NCBI RefSeq assembly: GCF_019511445.1
Contig: NZ_JAEUAN010000016.1
Coordinates: 62,001 to 126,000 of the forward strand
DNA length: 64,000 nt
DNA from: Aliirhizobium wenxiniae
Lineage (GTDB): Bacteria; Pseudomonadota; Alphaproteobacteria; Rhizobiales; Rhizobiaceae
Direction of reading: 5' to 3'
The notes beneath the pieces were generated by a model. The model worked only from the letters and a program-made list of their open reading frames with translations. It was not told the DNA's origin and made no database searches. Within the stretch, counting starts at the first letter, position 1, and each line of letters starts with the position of its first letter. This document shows positions 17,348-26,200 of this stretch, piece after piece. The position numbers and the translations under genes were made by a program.

Positions 17348-19204
17348 TTGGCGCAAAAGTCCGACGATCACGGGCATTCCGGACAGGAATTTCCGGGCTT
17401 CGATGCGCGTTTCTTCGAAGCCTATGCGATCAAGGACCCTCAGTCCCTGATGATGAATGCTGCGCGGGCATTCGAGAATCTGGGTCGCGCCGCCTCCGAA
17501 TGGCTTGGGCCGCGTGAACGCGGCGAGACTTCGGACGATCTTTTTGCCGGGCCGATCGGCGATTTCATCAAGACCATGTCGGCGCTTACCGAATACTGGA
17601 CTTCTGACCAGAAGCGGATGCTCGAAGCGCAGACACTGCTTCTATCGACCTATTTCGAGATCTGGATGCGCAGTATCCAGCAGGCGGCCGGGACAGACGC
17701 AAACAGCGCCGAGGCCGAAATGGCGGCCAACAAGGACCGGCGCTTTGCCGACGAGGATTGGTATCGCAACCCGTTCTTCTCCTTCCTGCGGCAGATCTAT
17801 CTTGCAAGCGCCACCTGGGCAGAAAGGCTGGTAAGCGAGGCGGACGGGCTGGATGAAGTTACGAAATACAAGGCCCGATTCTATGTCAGGCAATTCACCG
17901 CCGCCTTTTCACCCAGCAATTTCGCGATGACCAATCCGGAGGTCTGGCGTGCGACGGTGGAAAGCCAGGGCATGAACCTCGTCACCGGCATGCGGATGCT
18001 GACCGAGGACGTGATTGCCGGTGGCGGGCATTTGCGACTGCGCCAGACGGATGCCAGCCGATTTTTCGTCGGCAACAATCTTGCTATCACGCCCGGCAAG
18101 GTGATCGCCCGCAACGCGCTTTGCGAGATCATCCAGTATGCGCCATCGACCGAGACCGTGTTCAAGCGCCCGCTGGTCATCGTGCCGCCCTGGATCAACA
18201 AGTTCTACATTCTCGACCTGACGCCGGAAAAGAGCTTCATCAAGTGGTGCGTCGATCAGGGGCATACGGTGTTCGTAATCTCCTGGGTCAATCCCGACCG
18301 TGAGCATGCGGCAAAGGACTGGGAATCCTATATTCGCGAAGGCATCGATTTCGCGCTCGACACGGCCGAACAGGCGACCGGAGAGAAACAGTCCAACGTC
18401 ATCGGTTATTGCGTCGGCGGCACTCTGCTTGCAGCGGCACTTGCATGGCATGCGCAGCAAAACGATACGCGCATCGCCTCCGCCACGCTTTTGACCGCGC
18501 AGGTGGATTTCGCCGAGGCAGGCGAATTGAAGGTGTTCGTCGATGAGGAACAGCTTGCCGTCATTGAGGCGCAGATGAAGGCGAGCGGCTATATGGCGGC
18601 ATCGCAGATGGCGGCGGCCTTCAACCTTCTCCGCTCGTCGGAACTGATCTGGCCCTACGTCGTCAATAACTACCTGAAGGGCAAGGAACCGATGCCCTTC
18701 GATCTTCTCTACTGGAATTCCGATTCGACGCGGGTGGCAGCCGCCAACCACGCCTATTACCTGCGCAGCTGCTATCTCGACAACGCGCTCTCTGCCGGTC
18801 AGATGAAGCTCGGTGGCGGCTCGATAGATCTCCACGACATCACCATCCCGATCTACAATCTCGCCACCCGCGAGGATCACATCGCCCCTGCCCGCTCGGT
18901 CTTTCGCGGCAATGGCCTGTTCGGCGGTCCGGTCGAATTCGTTCTCTCCGGCTCCGGCCATATTGCCGGCGTCGTCAACCCGCCGAGCCGGACGAAGTAC
19001 CGGTATTGGTCTGGTGGCGCCACGGCCGAGACGCTGGACGGTTGGTTGAAAAAGGCGACGGAAACTGCGGGTTCCTGGTGGCCGCATTGGCAGGCATGGG
19101 TGGAGGCGCTTGATGCGGAACGCGTGCCGGCCAGAATCCCCGGCGACGGCACATTGTCACCGCTTGGAGAGGCCCCCGGAACCTATGTTCTGGCACGCGC
19201 CTGA
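17348..19204 (+). CDS. phaC: class I poly(3-hydroxyalkanoate) synthase
   Basis: Polymerises (R)-3-hydroxyacyl-CoA into storage granules. The 618 aa protein has the class I N-terminal helical region (FFSFLRQIYLASATWAERLV) and an alpha/beta-hydrolase core. The lipase-like box GYCVGG carries the nucleophile Cys near residue 355. The acid is the Asp in ATREDHIAP and the base the His in SGSGHIAGVVNPP. WINKFYILDLTPEKS is also diagnostic. I propose a TTG start at 17348 because GGGAGG lies 6 bp before it; ATG codons at 17315 and 17330 lack a ribosome site. No phaAB or phasin gene is adjacent. Confidence 0.93.
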   Translation: MAQKSDDHGHSGQEFPGFDARFFEAYAIKDPQSLMMNAARAFENLGRAASEWLGPRERGETSDDLFAGPIGDFIKTMSALTEYWTSDQKRMLEAQTLLLSTYFEIWMRSIQQAAGTDANSAEAEMAANKDRRFADEDWYRNPFFSFLRQIYLASATWAERLVSEADGLDEVTKYKARFYVRQFTAAFSPSNFAMTNPEVWRATVESQGMNLVTGMRMLTEDVIAGGGHLRLRQTDASRFFVGNNLAITPGKVIARNALCEIIQYAPSTETVFKRPLVIVPPWINKFYILDLTPEKSFIKWCVDQGHTVFVISWVNPDREHAAKDWESYIREGIDFALDTAEQATGEKQSNVIGYCVGGTLLAAALAWHAQQNDTRIASATLLTAQVDFAEAGELKVFVDEEQLAVIEAQMKASGYMAASQMAAAFNLLRSSELIWPYVVNNYLKGKEPMPFDLLYWNSDSTRVAAANHAYYLRSCYLDNALSAGQMKLGGGSIDLHDITIPIYNLATREDHIAPARSVFRGNGLFGGPVEFVLSGSGHIAGVVNPPSRTKYRYWSGGATAETLDGWLKKATETAGSWWPHWQAWVEALDAERVPARIPGDGTLSPLGEAPGTYVLARA

Positions 19205-19214
19205 CGGATTCCTC

Positions 19215-19958
19215 ATGCGATTTCATCCCCCTCTTATCCCTGCCACGCTGGTGCAGCGCTACAAGCGCTTTCTCTTCGACGCCATTCTGGACGACGGCAC
19301 GCCGATTACCGGCTCCTGCCCCAATACCGGCTCGATGCGTGGGCTGACGACACCCGGATCGCGGATTTGGCTTTCCGAACATGACAGCCCGACACGCAAG
19401 TACCGGCATGTCTTCGAGATGATCGAGGCCGAGGGCGAGATCGTCGGCGTCAATACCGGCATGCCGAACAAGCTGACCGAGGAAGCAATCCGCGCCGGCC
19501 TGATCCCCAGCCTCTCAGGCTATCCGACAATCTTGAGAGAGCAGAAATACGGTCGCAATTCGCGGATCGACTTCCTGCTGAAGGGCAACGGCCTGCCGGA
19601 TGCCTATGTGGAGGTGAAGAACGTCCATTTCAGCCGCCAGGCGGGACTGGCCGAATTTCCCGATACGGTGACCAAGCGCGGTGCCAAACATCTGGAAGAA
19701 CTCGGCGACATGGCGGATGCCGGTCACCGGGCAGTGATGATTTATCTGATCCAGCGATCGGATTGCCAGAGCTTCTCGATCTGCTCCGACCTCGATCCGT
19801 TTTATGCTGCGGCATTCGTCCGGGCGCAAAGCCGTGGTGTCGAGGCCTACGCTCTCAGATGCGCGGTTTCGCCCGAGGGGATAGAACCGCTGGGTCTGAT
19901 CGAAATGAAGCCTCTGCCAGAAGGAATGCAGTCGCAGGCGTTGTTCGCCATGGACTAA
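19215..19958 (+). CDS. sfsA: SfsA family DNA/RNA nuclease-like protein
   Basis: A 247 aa member of the SfsA family (sugar fermentation stimulation protein). The N-terminal OB-like part (RYKRFLFDAILDDG, SCPNTGSMRGL) precedes a restriction-endonuclease-like core with the catalytic pattern SRIDFLL...YVEVKNVHF. The start at 19215 lies 10 bp after the phaC stop, so readthrough from phaC is likely. The physiological role is unclear; early reports described DNA binding in E. coli. Confidence 0.92.
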   Translation: MRFHPPLIPATLVQRYKRFLFDAILDDGTPITGSCPNTGSMRGLTTPGSRIWLSEHDSPTRKYRHVFEMIEAEGEIVGVNTGMPNKLTEEAIRAGLIPSLSGYPTILREQKYGRNSRIDFLLKGNGLPDAYVEVKNVHFSRQAGLAEFPDTVTKRGAKHLEELGDMADAGHRAVMIYLIQRSDCQSFSICSDLDPFYAAAFVRAQSRGVEAYALRCAVSPEGIEPLGLIEMKPLPEGMQSQALFAMD

Positions 19959-20001
19959 GGCGGGCGTGCTGCATTATGAACGGGGGAACGATGAGAGAAA
20001 T

Positions 20002-20844
20002 ATGATGGTCAATTATATCGAGGCGGTTTCCGCCCCCCCAAAGAATACGGGTGCAATCCGTCTTTACAACACGACCGACGACTTCGCCGGCATGCGCAAG
20101 GCTTGCCTTCTGACTGCGCGCTGCCTTGACGAACTCGCGTCGATCGTCAAGCCCGGCATCACGACCAGCGCGATCGACCGGTTCGTCTTCGAATTCGGAA
20201 TGGATCACGGCGCGCTTCCCGCGACGCTGAACTATCGCGGTTACAAATATTCGGTCTGCACCTCGATCAACCACGTAGTCTGCCACGGCATGCCGGACGA
20301 CAAGCCGCTGCGCGAAGGCGATATCGTCAATATCGACGTCACCTACATTCTCGACGGATGGCATGGTGATTCCAGTCGCATGTATCCCGTCGGGCAGATA
20401 AAACGCGCGGCCGAGCGGCTGCTGGAAGTGACTTACGAGTGCCTGATGCGCGGCATTGCCGTCGTCAAGCCGGGCGTGCGCACCGGCGCGATCGGCGAAG
20501 CGATCCAGACCTATGCGGAAGCCGAGCGCTGCTCCGTCGTGCGCGATTTCTGCGGCCATGGCGTCGGGCAGCTGTTCCACGATTCGCCGAACATCCTGCA
20601 TTACGGCCGCTCCGACGAAGGGCCGGAGTTGAAGGAAGGCATGATCTTCACGATCGAGCCGATGATCAATCTCGGCAAGCCGCATGTGAAGGTTCTTGCC
20701 GACGGCTGGACTGCGGTGACCCGCGACCGGTCGCTTTCGGCGCAATACGAGCACGCGATCGGCGTTACCGCCACGGGCTGCGAAATATTTACCCTTTCAC
20801 CCGGCGGTTTCGACCGCCCCGGACTTCCGCCGCTCGAAGGCTGA
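20002..20844 (+). CDS. map: type I methionine aminopeptidase
   Basis: Removes the initiator Met from nascent proteins. 280 aa, pita-bread fold. Metal ligands are visible in order: Asp in NIDVTYILDGWHGDSSRM (two Asp), His in GHGVGQLFHD, Glu in FTIEPM, Glu in QYEHAI. The substrate-site His is in INHVVCHGMPDD. Two adjacent ATG codons (20002 and 20005) follow a GAGAG ribosome site. The radC start is only 3 bp after the stop. Confidence 0.95.
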   Translation: MMVNYIEAVSAPPKNTGAIRLYNTTDDFAGMRKACLLTARCLDELASIVKPGITTSAIDRFVFEFGMDHGALPATLNYRGYKYSVCTSINHVVCHGMPDDKPLREGDIVNIDVTYILDGWHGDSSRMYPVGQIKRAAERLLEVTYECLMRGIAVVKPGVRTGAIGEAIQTYAEAERCSVVRDFCGHGVGQLFHDSPNILHYGRSDEGPELKEGMIFTIEPMINLGKPHVKVLADGWTAVTRDRSLSAQYEHAIGVTATGCEIFTLSPGGFDRPGLPPLEG

Positions 20845-20847
20845 CCG

Positions 20848-21666
20848 ATGAACAAGCGCCCCTTTTCCTCGCAAGATTCGCATGAACCAGCCGAGGAGAC
20901 GGGGCGTGACGACCTGTTCGCCGATGAGCGCGGCCATTTCGCCGAACATGTCGGGAAACGGGCGCCGCTCAAGGCGGAGCAATTACCCGGAGCAGCAGAG
21001 CATTATCTCGGGCACCGTGAGAGGTTGCGCGACAAATACCGCGACCATGGCGACACATCGCTGGCCGATTATGAACTCCTTGAACTCCTGCTGTTTCGCT
21101 CGATCCCGCGCCGGGACACCAAGCCGCTCGCGAAAGCGCTGCTCGCCCGTTTCGGCTCGCTTGCCGGCGTGTTCGGCGCACCAGTGAGCCTGCTGCAGGA
21201 GGTCAAGGGGATCGGGGAAAGCGTGGCGCTCGACCTGAAACTGGTCGCAACAGTCGGCCAGCGGATTTTGCGCAGCGAACTTCGCGAAAAGCAGGTGCTT
21301 TCCTCCTGGTCTTCGGTGATCGATTATTGCCATGCGGTGATGGCCTACGAGTCCCGCGAACAATTCCGCATCCTGTTTCTCGACAAGCGCAATGCGCTGA
21401 TCCCCGATGAAATTCAGGGCAAGGGAACGGTCGATCACACCCCGGTCTATCCGCGCGAAGTGGTGCGGCGGGCGCTTGAGCTTTCCGCCACCGCCATCAT
21501 TCTCGTGCACAATCACCCGAGCGGAGACCCGACCCCGTCACGCGCCGATATCGACATGACCAAGACGATCGTCGATACGGCAAAGCCGCTCGGCATCACC
21601 GTCCACGACCACATCATTATCGGCAAGGACGGTCATGCCAGCCTCAAGGGGTTGAGGCTGATCTGA
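20848..21666 (+). CDS. radC: RadC/MPN-domain protein
   Basis: 272 aa. The N-terminal UPF0758 helix-hairpin-helix part has LLELLLFRSIPRRDTKPLAKALL and VKGIGESVALDLKL. The C-terminal MPN+/JAB domain has the zinc motif HNHPSGDPTPSRADID. Once annotated as DNA repair RadC, but that role was withdrawn for E. coli, so the true function is unknown. The first 60 residues are a charged extension. It follows map by 3 bp and converges on the SDR gene. Confidence 0.93.
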   Translation: MNKRPFSSQDSHEPAEETGRDDLFADERGHFAEHVGKRAPLKAEQLPGAAEHYLGHRERLRDKYRDHGDTSLADYELLELLLFRSIPRRDTKPLAKALLARFGSLAGVFGAPVSLLQEVKGIGESVALDLKLVATVGQRILRSELREKQVLSSWSSVIDYCHAVMAYESREQFRILFLDKRNALIPDEIQGKGTVDHTPVYPREVVRRALELSATAIILVHNHPSGDPTPSRADIDMTKTIVDTAKPLGITVHDHIIIGKDGHASLKGLRLI

Positions 21667-21680
21667 CCCCTCGCCTGCTT

Positions 21681-22577
21681 TCAGCCGGCGAAATAGGCGT
21701 CCTGGTCGAGATCTTCCAGCAGGCCGGGTTGGGTTGGTTTCCAGTTCAGCCATTCCTTCGTTTTTTCGCTCGATGCCGGGCTGTCCATGCCGGCGAAATG
21801 GGCGAACCAGCCGAAATGAGCCGCAGCCTCTTCGTGGTTTTTGGAGACGACCGGCACGCCGAGACGGCGGCCGATCAACTCGGCAATCTGCCTGAACGGG
21901 ACACCTTCTTCCGCCACTGCATGGTAGCGCGGGTCAAGCGCTCCTCGCTCCAGCGTTAGGCGATAGACCTTTGCGGCATCGAACCGATGGACCGCCGGCC
22001 AGCGGTTTTCGCCATTGCCGACATAGGCGGAGACGCCCGTCTCACGCGCCTTGGCGATCAGCATCGGGACAAAACCATGGTCGCCGGTTCCATGAACCGA
22101 GGGCGGCAGACGGATCAGGGACGCTTTTATGCCGCGCTCGACGATTGCCGCAACGGCCTCTTCGGTCGCAACACGGGGAATGACGGACGAGCCGAGATTT
22201 GGCAGGTCGTCTTCCGTAGCCGCCCGCCCCAGCTGAAGCAGCCCCGTGCCGGATGTCACCAAAAAAGGACGATCGGATCCGGCGAGCGCGTCACCAAGGG
22301 CTGCGATGATGCGTCTGTCAGCCTCACAGTTCTCCTTGAACCTGGAAAAGTCGTGGTTGAAACCGGTATGGATTACCGCATCCGCGGCAGCCGCACCGGC
22401 CTGAAGGCTGGCGAGATCATCCAGCGAGCCGCGATGAACCGCGGCTCCTGCGGCCAGCAGCGATGCGCTGCCGGCATCGGAGCGAGACAGGCCCAGAACT
22501 TGATGACCGGCGGAAATGAGTTCCTTCATGACGGCGGTGCCGACAAAACCCGTTGCACCTGTAACGAAGACACGCAT
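21681..22577 (-). CDS. NAD-dependent epimerase/dehydratase-type SDR
   Basis: 298 aa extended short-chain dehydrogenase with the nucleotide fold MRVFVTGATGFVGTAV. Instead of the usual YxxxK, this branch shows a VHGTGDHGFVPMLI region typical of atypical SDRs of the SDR_a family. The substrate is unknown. GAGG lies 6 bp before the ATG at 22577, which decides the start over 22589. It is divergent from an XRE regulator, the classic arrangement of a reductase under control of its neighbour. Confidence 0.85.
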   Translation of the reverse strand: MRVFVTGATGFVGTAVMKELISAGHQVLGLSRSDAGSASLLAAGAAVHRGSLDDLASLQAGAAAADAVIHTGFNHDFSRFKENCEADRRIIAALGDALAGSDRPFLVTSGTGLLQLGRAATEDDLPNLGSSVIPRVATEEAVAAIVERGIKASLIRLPPSVHGTGDHGFVPMLIAKARETGVSAYVGNGENRWPAVHRFDAAKVYRLTLERGALDPRYHAVAEEGVPFRQIAELIGRRLGVPVVSKNHEEAAAHFGWFAHFAGMDSPASSEKTKEWLNWKPTQPGLLEDLDQDAYFAG

Positions 22578-22649
22578 ATGAAACCTCATGCTCGCATGTT
22601 GACGGATGTCGAATATGATCCGGGTGCGGGCGATAAAAGCCGTGATCTT

Positions 22650-22659
22650 ATACCGGTAT
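22650..22659. promoter_or_regulatory. candidate operator palindrome between SDR gene and XRE regulator
   Basis: ATACCGGTAT is a perfect 10 bp palindrome 22 bp before the regulator start, inside the 103 bp divergent intergenic region. A binding site for the neighbouring HTH protein is a guess. Confidence 0.35.
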
Positions 22660-22680
22660 CGAGACTAACAGGCTGACGAC

Positions 22681-23532
22681 ATGCCAGAGGAGATCGACAA
22701 AGCGCGGGATGACAATCCGCTTGGAAGCTATCTGAAGGATCGGCGGGCGAAGCTCAATCCGACGGAATTCGGCATCGAAGCAACACGCCGCCGCACGCCG
22801 GGCCTGCGGCGCGAAGAGGTCGCCCAACGCGCCAATGTAAGTGCAACATGGTATACGTGGCTGGAACAGGGCCGCGGCGGCTCGCCTTCGAGCGATGTAC
22901 TGGACCGGCTCGCCCGGGCGCTGGCGCTCACCAGCGCCGAGCGCGAACATCTTTTCCTGCTGGCACAGCATCGGCCTCCGGAAATTCGTCACCAGTCGTT
23001 CGAGCCCATATCCGCTCAATTGCAGCGGGTTCTCGATGCAATGACATTCAGCCCGGCCGTGTTGCGTACGGCACTCTGGGACGTCGTCGGCTGGAATGCG
23101 GCGGCAAGCGTGGTCATGACCGATTACGCTCTCCTGCCGCCGGAGGAGCGCAATATCCTGAAGCTGATCTTCTGCAACGCACGGGTTCGCGGACATATGG
23201 TCAACTGGGAACGGGACGCGCGTTCGGCGGTCGCATCTTTCCGTGCCGAAGCGATCAAGGCGGCGCGCCCGCAAGCCCTGCAGGCAATGGTCGACGAACT
23301 CAGCCAGGCAAGCCCAGAGTTCAGTGCGATCTGGCAGGATTACGACATCCAGAATTACGGAGCCGGAACGAAACATTTCCGCCACGAGATCGCCGGCGAC
23401 CTGATGATGGAATATTCGTCCTTCACGGTGGATGGCCGGCCGGATCTCGGCCTTGTGGTGTTTACGCCGATGACCGAAGCGGACGCCGAGCGTGTAAGAC
23501 AGTTGCTCGACACGGCAAGAAACAGCCGATAA
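22681..23532 (+). CDS. XRE-family regulator with MmyB-like ligand domain
   Basis: 283 aa. The N-terminal helix-turn-helix (residues ~12-85) reads LGSYLKDRRAKLNPTEFG, RRTPGLRREEVAQRANVS and TWYTWLEQGR. The C-terminal 110-275 region is the MmyB/PAS-like ligand-binding domain (WDVVGWNAAASVV, NILKLIFCNARVRG, FRAEAIKA). Such regulators commonly repress a divergent dehydrogenase or hydrolase. The start codon is the first ATG after the palindrome. Confidence 0.9.
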   Translation: MPEEIDKARDDNPLGSYLKDRRAKLNPTEFGIEATRRRTPGLRREEVAQRANVSATWYTWLEQGRGGSPSSDVLDRLARALALTSAEREHLFLLAQHRPPEIRHQSFEPISAQLQRVLDAMTFSPAVLRTALWDVVGWNAAASVVMTDYALLPPEERNILKLIFCNARVRGHMVNWERDARSAVASFRAEAIKAARPQALQAMVDELSQASPEFSAIWQDYDIQNYGAGTKHFRHEIAGDLMMEYSSFTVDGRPDLGLVVFTPMTEADAERVRQLLDTARNSR

Positions 23533-23732
23533 CCGCTGACTGACGTTCAAAGACCGCCATCATCGCACCGCACAATAGTCGTATTTTTGGACAGGCTTGG
23601 GCCTTGCCCACACACTTGTCTTTTGTCATTTTCGAAACATTGCCGCATGCAATCAGAATTTTAGAATAGTCGTGTAGATCGGATCTGGTTGTTTTGGCTG
23701 GCGGGACCAGCGAGTTCTAAACGGAGAATTTC

Positions 23733-25232
23733 ATGCACCAGTACGACCTCATCGTGGTTGGCAGCGGACCAGCCGGACGGCGCGCGGCCATCCAGGCGGC
23801 AAAGCTCGACAAGAAGGTGCTCGTCGTCGAGCAGGGTCGACGCGTCGGCGGCGTATCGGTCCATACCGGCACGATCCCGTCGAAAACGCTGCGCGAGACG
23901 GCGCTCAATCTTTCCGGCTGGCGTGAGCGCGGCTTTTACGGCCGCTCGTACCGGGTCAAGCAGGAAATCAGCGCGGAAGACCTGCGCCGCCGCCTGCTGA
24001 TCACGCTCGACCACGAAGTCGATGTTTTGGAACATCAGTTCGCCCGCAACCGGGTTCAGCATATTCGCGGCAAGGCGAGCTTTGTTTCGAAGGATACGAT
24101 GCAGATCGTCAAGGACGACGACGATACCGTTCACGTCACGGGCAAGAGCATTCTGCTTGCTGTCGGCACCCGCCCCTATCGTCCGGACTCCATTCCTTTC
24201 GATAACAAGACGGTTCTCGACAGCGACGAACTGCTGGAGATTCACAACATTCCCCGCTCCATCGTCGTCATCGGCGCAGGCGTCATCGGCATCGAATATG
24301 CGACGATCTTTTCCGCACTCGACGCTGCGGTGACCGTGATCGATCCGAAGCCGACGCTTCTCGATTTCATCGACAAGGAAATCATCGAGGACTTCACCTA
24401 CCAGCTGCGCGACCGCAACATGAAACTTCTGCTCGGCCAGAAGGCAGAGACGGTGGAGAAGCAGCCGGATGGCAAGATCGCGGTCACGGTCGATACCGGC
24501 CGCAAGATCATTGCCGACATGGTGCTTTACGCCGCCGGACGCGTCGGTGCGACTGATACGCTGAACCTTTCTGCGGCGGGGCTTGAGGCAGACAGCCGGG
24601 GGCGGCTGCGTGTCAATCCGGAAACCTTCGAGACCTCCGTTCCGGGCATCTATGCTGCCGGTGACGTCGTCGGTTTCCCGAGCCTTGCCTCCACATCTAT
24701 GGAACAGGGACGAATCGCTGCCCGCGTCGCGGTCGGTGCGATGGCCAAGGAACCGCAGAAATATTTCCCTTACGGCATCTATGCCGTGCCGGAGATCTCC
24801 ACCTGCGGCCTCACCGAAGAGGAGATGCGGGAGCGCGGAATCCCTTATGAATGCGGCGTCGCGCGGTTCCGCGAGACCTCGCGCGGCCACATCATGGGCC
24901 TCGACAGTGGCTTGCTGAAGCTGATCTTCTCGCTGAAGACGCGGCGTCTGCTCGGCGTCCATATCGTCGGTGAAGGCGCGACCGAACTGGTCCATATCGG
25001 CCAGGCCGTGCTCAACCTCAAAGGCACGGTCGAATATTTCGTCGAAAACACCTTCAACTATCCGACGCTTGCCGAGGCCTACAAGATCGCCGGCCTCGAT
25101 GCCTGGAACCGGATGGGAGAAAAGCGGGTGGAAGAAACGCCGGCAAAAACCGTCCAGCTGACGGATACGGCCACGCCGACAACGGTGGAGCCAACCGTTA
25201 CGGTGGAAAAGAAGAAGGCGTCTTCGAAATAA
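23733..25232 (+). CDS. sthA: soluble (Si-specific) NAD(P)+ transhydrogenase
   Basis: An FAD flavoprotein that balances NADPH and NADH. 499 aa of the disulfide-reductase fold: FAD motif YDLIVVGSGPAGRRAA, NAD motif SIVVIGAGVIGIEYAT, FAD motif PGIYAAGDVVG, and dimer domain (GVHIVGEGATELVHIGQ). The redox CxxxxC is replaced by GTIPSKTL, which separates SthA from dihydrolipoamide dehydrogenase and glutathione reductase. The last ~35 residues are a Thr/Val/Pro-rich linker ending KKKASSK, beyond the usual SthA length. A strong terminator follows. Confidence 0.94.
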   Translation: MHQYDLIVVGSGPAGRRAAIQAAKLDKKVLVVEQGRRVGGVSVHTGTIPSKTLRETALNLSGWRERGFYGRSYRVKQEISAEDLRRRLLITLDHEVDVLEHQFARNRVQHIRGKASFVSKDTMQIVKDDDDTVHVTGKSILLAVGTRPYRPDSIPFDNKTVLDSDELLEIHNIPRSIVVIGAGVIGIEYATIFSALDAAVTVIDPKPTLLDFIDKEIIEDFTYQLRDRNMKLLLGQKAETVEKQPDGKIAVTVDTGRKIIADMVLYAAGRVGATDTLNLSAAGLEADSRGRLRVNPETFETSVPGIYAAGDVVGFPSLASTSMEQGRIAARVAVGAMAKEPQKYFPYGIYAVPEISTCGLTEEEMRERGIPYECGVARFRETSRGHIMGLDSGLLKLIFSLKTRRLLGVHIVGEGATELVHIGQAVLNLKGTVEYFVENTFNYPTLAEAYKIAGLDAWNRMGEKRVEETPAKTVQLTDTATPTTVEPTVTVEKKKASSK

Positions 25233-25255
25233 CGAGCTTTGATGGCCAACAAAAA

Positions 25256-25284
25256 AGCCGCTCGTTCAGGGCGGCTCTTTTTTT
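25256..25284 (+). terminator. terminator of sthA
   Basis: AGCCGC (25256-25261) and GCGGCT (25271-25276) enclose a 9-base loop, followed by C and seven T, 23 bp after the sthA stop. Confidence 0.85.
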
Positions 25285-25316
25285 GTGTCGGTATTTTCTT
25301 GCAGTCGGCAGATACA

Positions 25317-25342
25317 AAAATGGCCCCGAACGGGGCCATTTT
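25317..25342 (-). terminator. terminator of rpsD
   Basis: AATGGCCCCG and CGGGGCCATT form a near-perfect stem with an AA loop. On the minus strand it ends in a T-run, 18 bp past the rpsD stop. Confidence 0.85.
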
Positions 25343-25360
25343 CGCAAATTTTCGTCGCGA

Positions 25361-25978
25361 TTAACGCGAGTAGAATTCGACGACCAGCGACGGTTCCATG
25401 ATGACCGGGTACGGTACATCCGAGAGAGCCGGTACGCGAGCGTAGGTGGCAACCATCTTGTTGTGGTCGACTTCGATGTAGTCCGGAACGTCGCGTTCAG
25501 CGAGCGAAACGGCTTCGAGAACCGTGACGAGCTGCTTGGACTTCTGGCGAACTTCGATGACGTCGCCGGCCTTGCAACGGTAGGAACCGATGTTGACGCG
25601 GACGCCGTTGACCGTGACGTGGCCGTGGTTGACGAACTGACGGGCAGCGAAGACCGTCGGAACGAACTTGGCGCGGTAGACGATGGCGTCCAGACGCGAC
25701 TCGAGCAGACCGATCAGGTTTTCACCGGTGTCGCCCTTGCGGCGGTTGGCTTCTTCGTAGATCGCGCGGAACTGCTTCTCGCGGATATCGCCGTAGTAGC
25801 CCTTCAGCTTCTGCTTGGCGCGGAGCTGAACACCGAAGTCGGAGAGCTTGCCCTTGCGGCGCTGGCCGTGCTGGCCCGGGCCGTATTCGCGGCGGTTAAC
25901 CGGGGACTTCGGACGGCCCCAGATGTTTTCGCCCATACGGCGGTCAATTTTGTACTTGGACGATTCGCGCTTGCTCAT
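25361..25978 (-). CDS. rpsD: 30S ribosomal protein S4
   Basis: Primary 16S rRNA-binding protein that nucleates 30S assembly. 205 aa, beginning MSKRESSKYKIDRRMGENIW, with the S4 RNA-binding domain RLDAIVYRAKFVPTVFAARQ and FVNHGHVTVNGVRVNI. The ATG at 25978 has AAAGGAAA upstream; the open frame to 26134 is leader. It is not in an alpha operon here but stands alone, as usual in alphaproteobacteria. TTGACA on the minus strand near 26108-26113 could be a -35 box. The leader contains a tetraloop hairpin (listed separately). Confidence 0.97.
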   Translation of the reverse strand: MSKRESSKYKIDRRMGENIWGRPKSPVNRREYGPGQHGQRRKGKLSDFGVQLRAKQKLKGYYGDIREKQFRAIYEEANRRKGDTGENLIGLLESRLDAIVYRAKFVPTVFAARQFVNHGHVTVNGVRVNIGSYRCKAGDVIEVRQKSKQLVTVLEAVSLAERDVPDYIEVDHNKMVATYARVPALSDVPYPVIMEPSLVVEFYSR

Positions 25979-26002
25979 CGCATTTCCTTTCGAATGGTTG
26001 CA

Positions 26003-26022
26003 CCGGTTTGTTGCCAAACCGG
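26003..26022 (-). promoter_or_regulatory. GCAA-tetraloop hairpin in the rpsD leader
   Basis: CCGGTTTG (26003-26010) and CAAACCGG (26015-26022) form an uninterrupted 8 bp stem. On the rpsD (minus) strand the loop is GCAA, a GNRA tetraloop, ending 24 nt before the start codon. It has no U-tract and sits in the 5' UTR, so a regulatory or stabilising element is more likely than a terminator. S4 autoregulation is known in other bacteria, but a link here is inference. Confidence 0.5.
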
Positions 26023-26112
26023 ATGAAGGAAACACGCCCTCCTCTGAACCTCGTTTGGAAGTTCTGACAGGCTTCTCACGAAAGCGATCGGAGAGTGCCA
26101 CGGGACATGTCA

Positions 26113-26140
26113 ATAAAACACCGGGCGTTGCCACCCGGTG
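26113..26140 (-). terminator. terminator downstream of the HerA-like ATPase gene
   Basis: CACCGGG (26119-26125) and CCCGGTG (26134-26140) with an 8-base loop. On the minus strand TTTTATT follows. It lies 60 bp past the ATPase stop and ahead of the rpsD leader. Confidence 0.65.
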
Positions 26141-26200
26141 CTGCGGCGGTCTTTAGGGGTCTGTCATGGAATTGTCAACAGCGGAATGGCCCTAAGCCCC

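Noticed and set aside
22681..23532. Antitoxin of a toxin-antitoxin pair
   Set aside because: The protein is 283 aa with a C-terminal ligand domain and has a divergent dehydrogenase, not a toxin, as neighbour.
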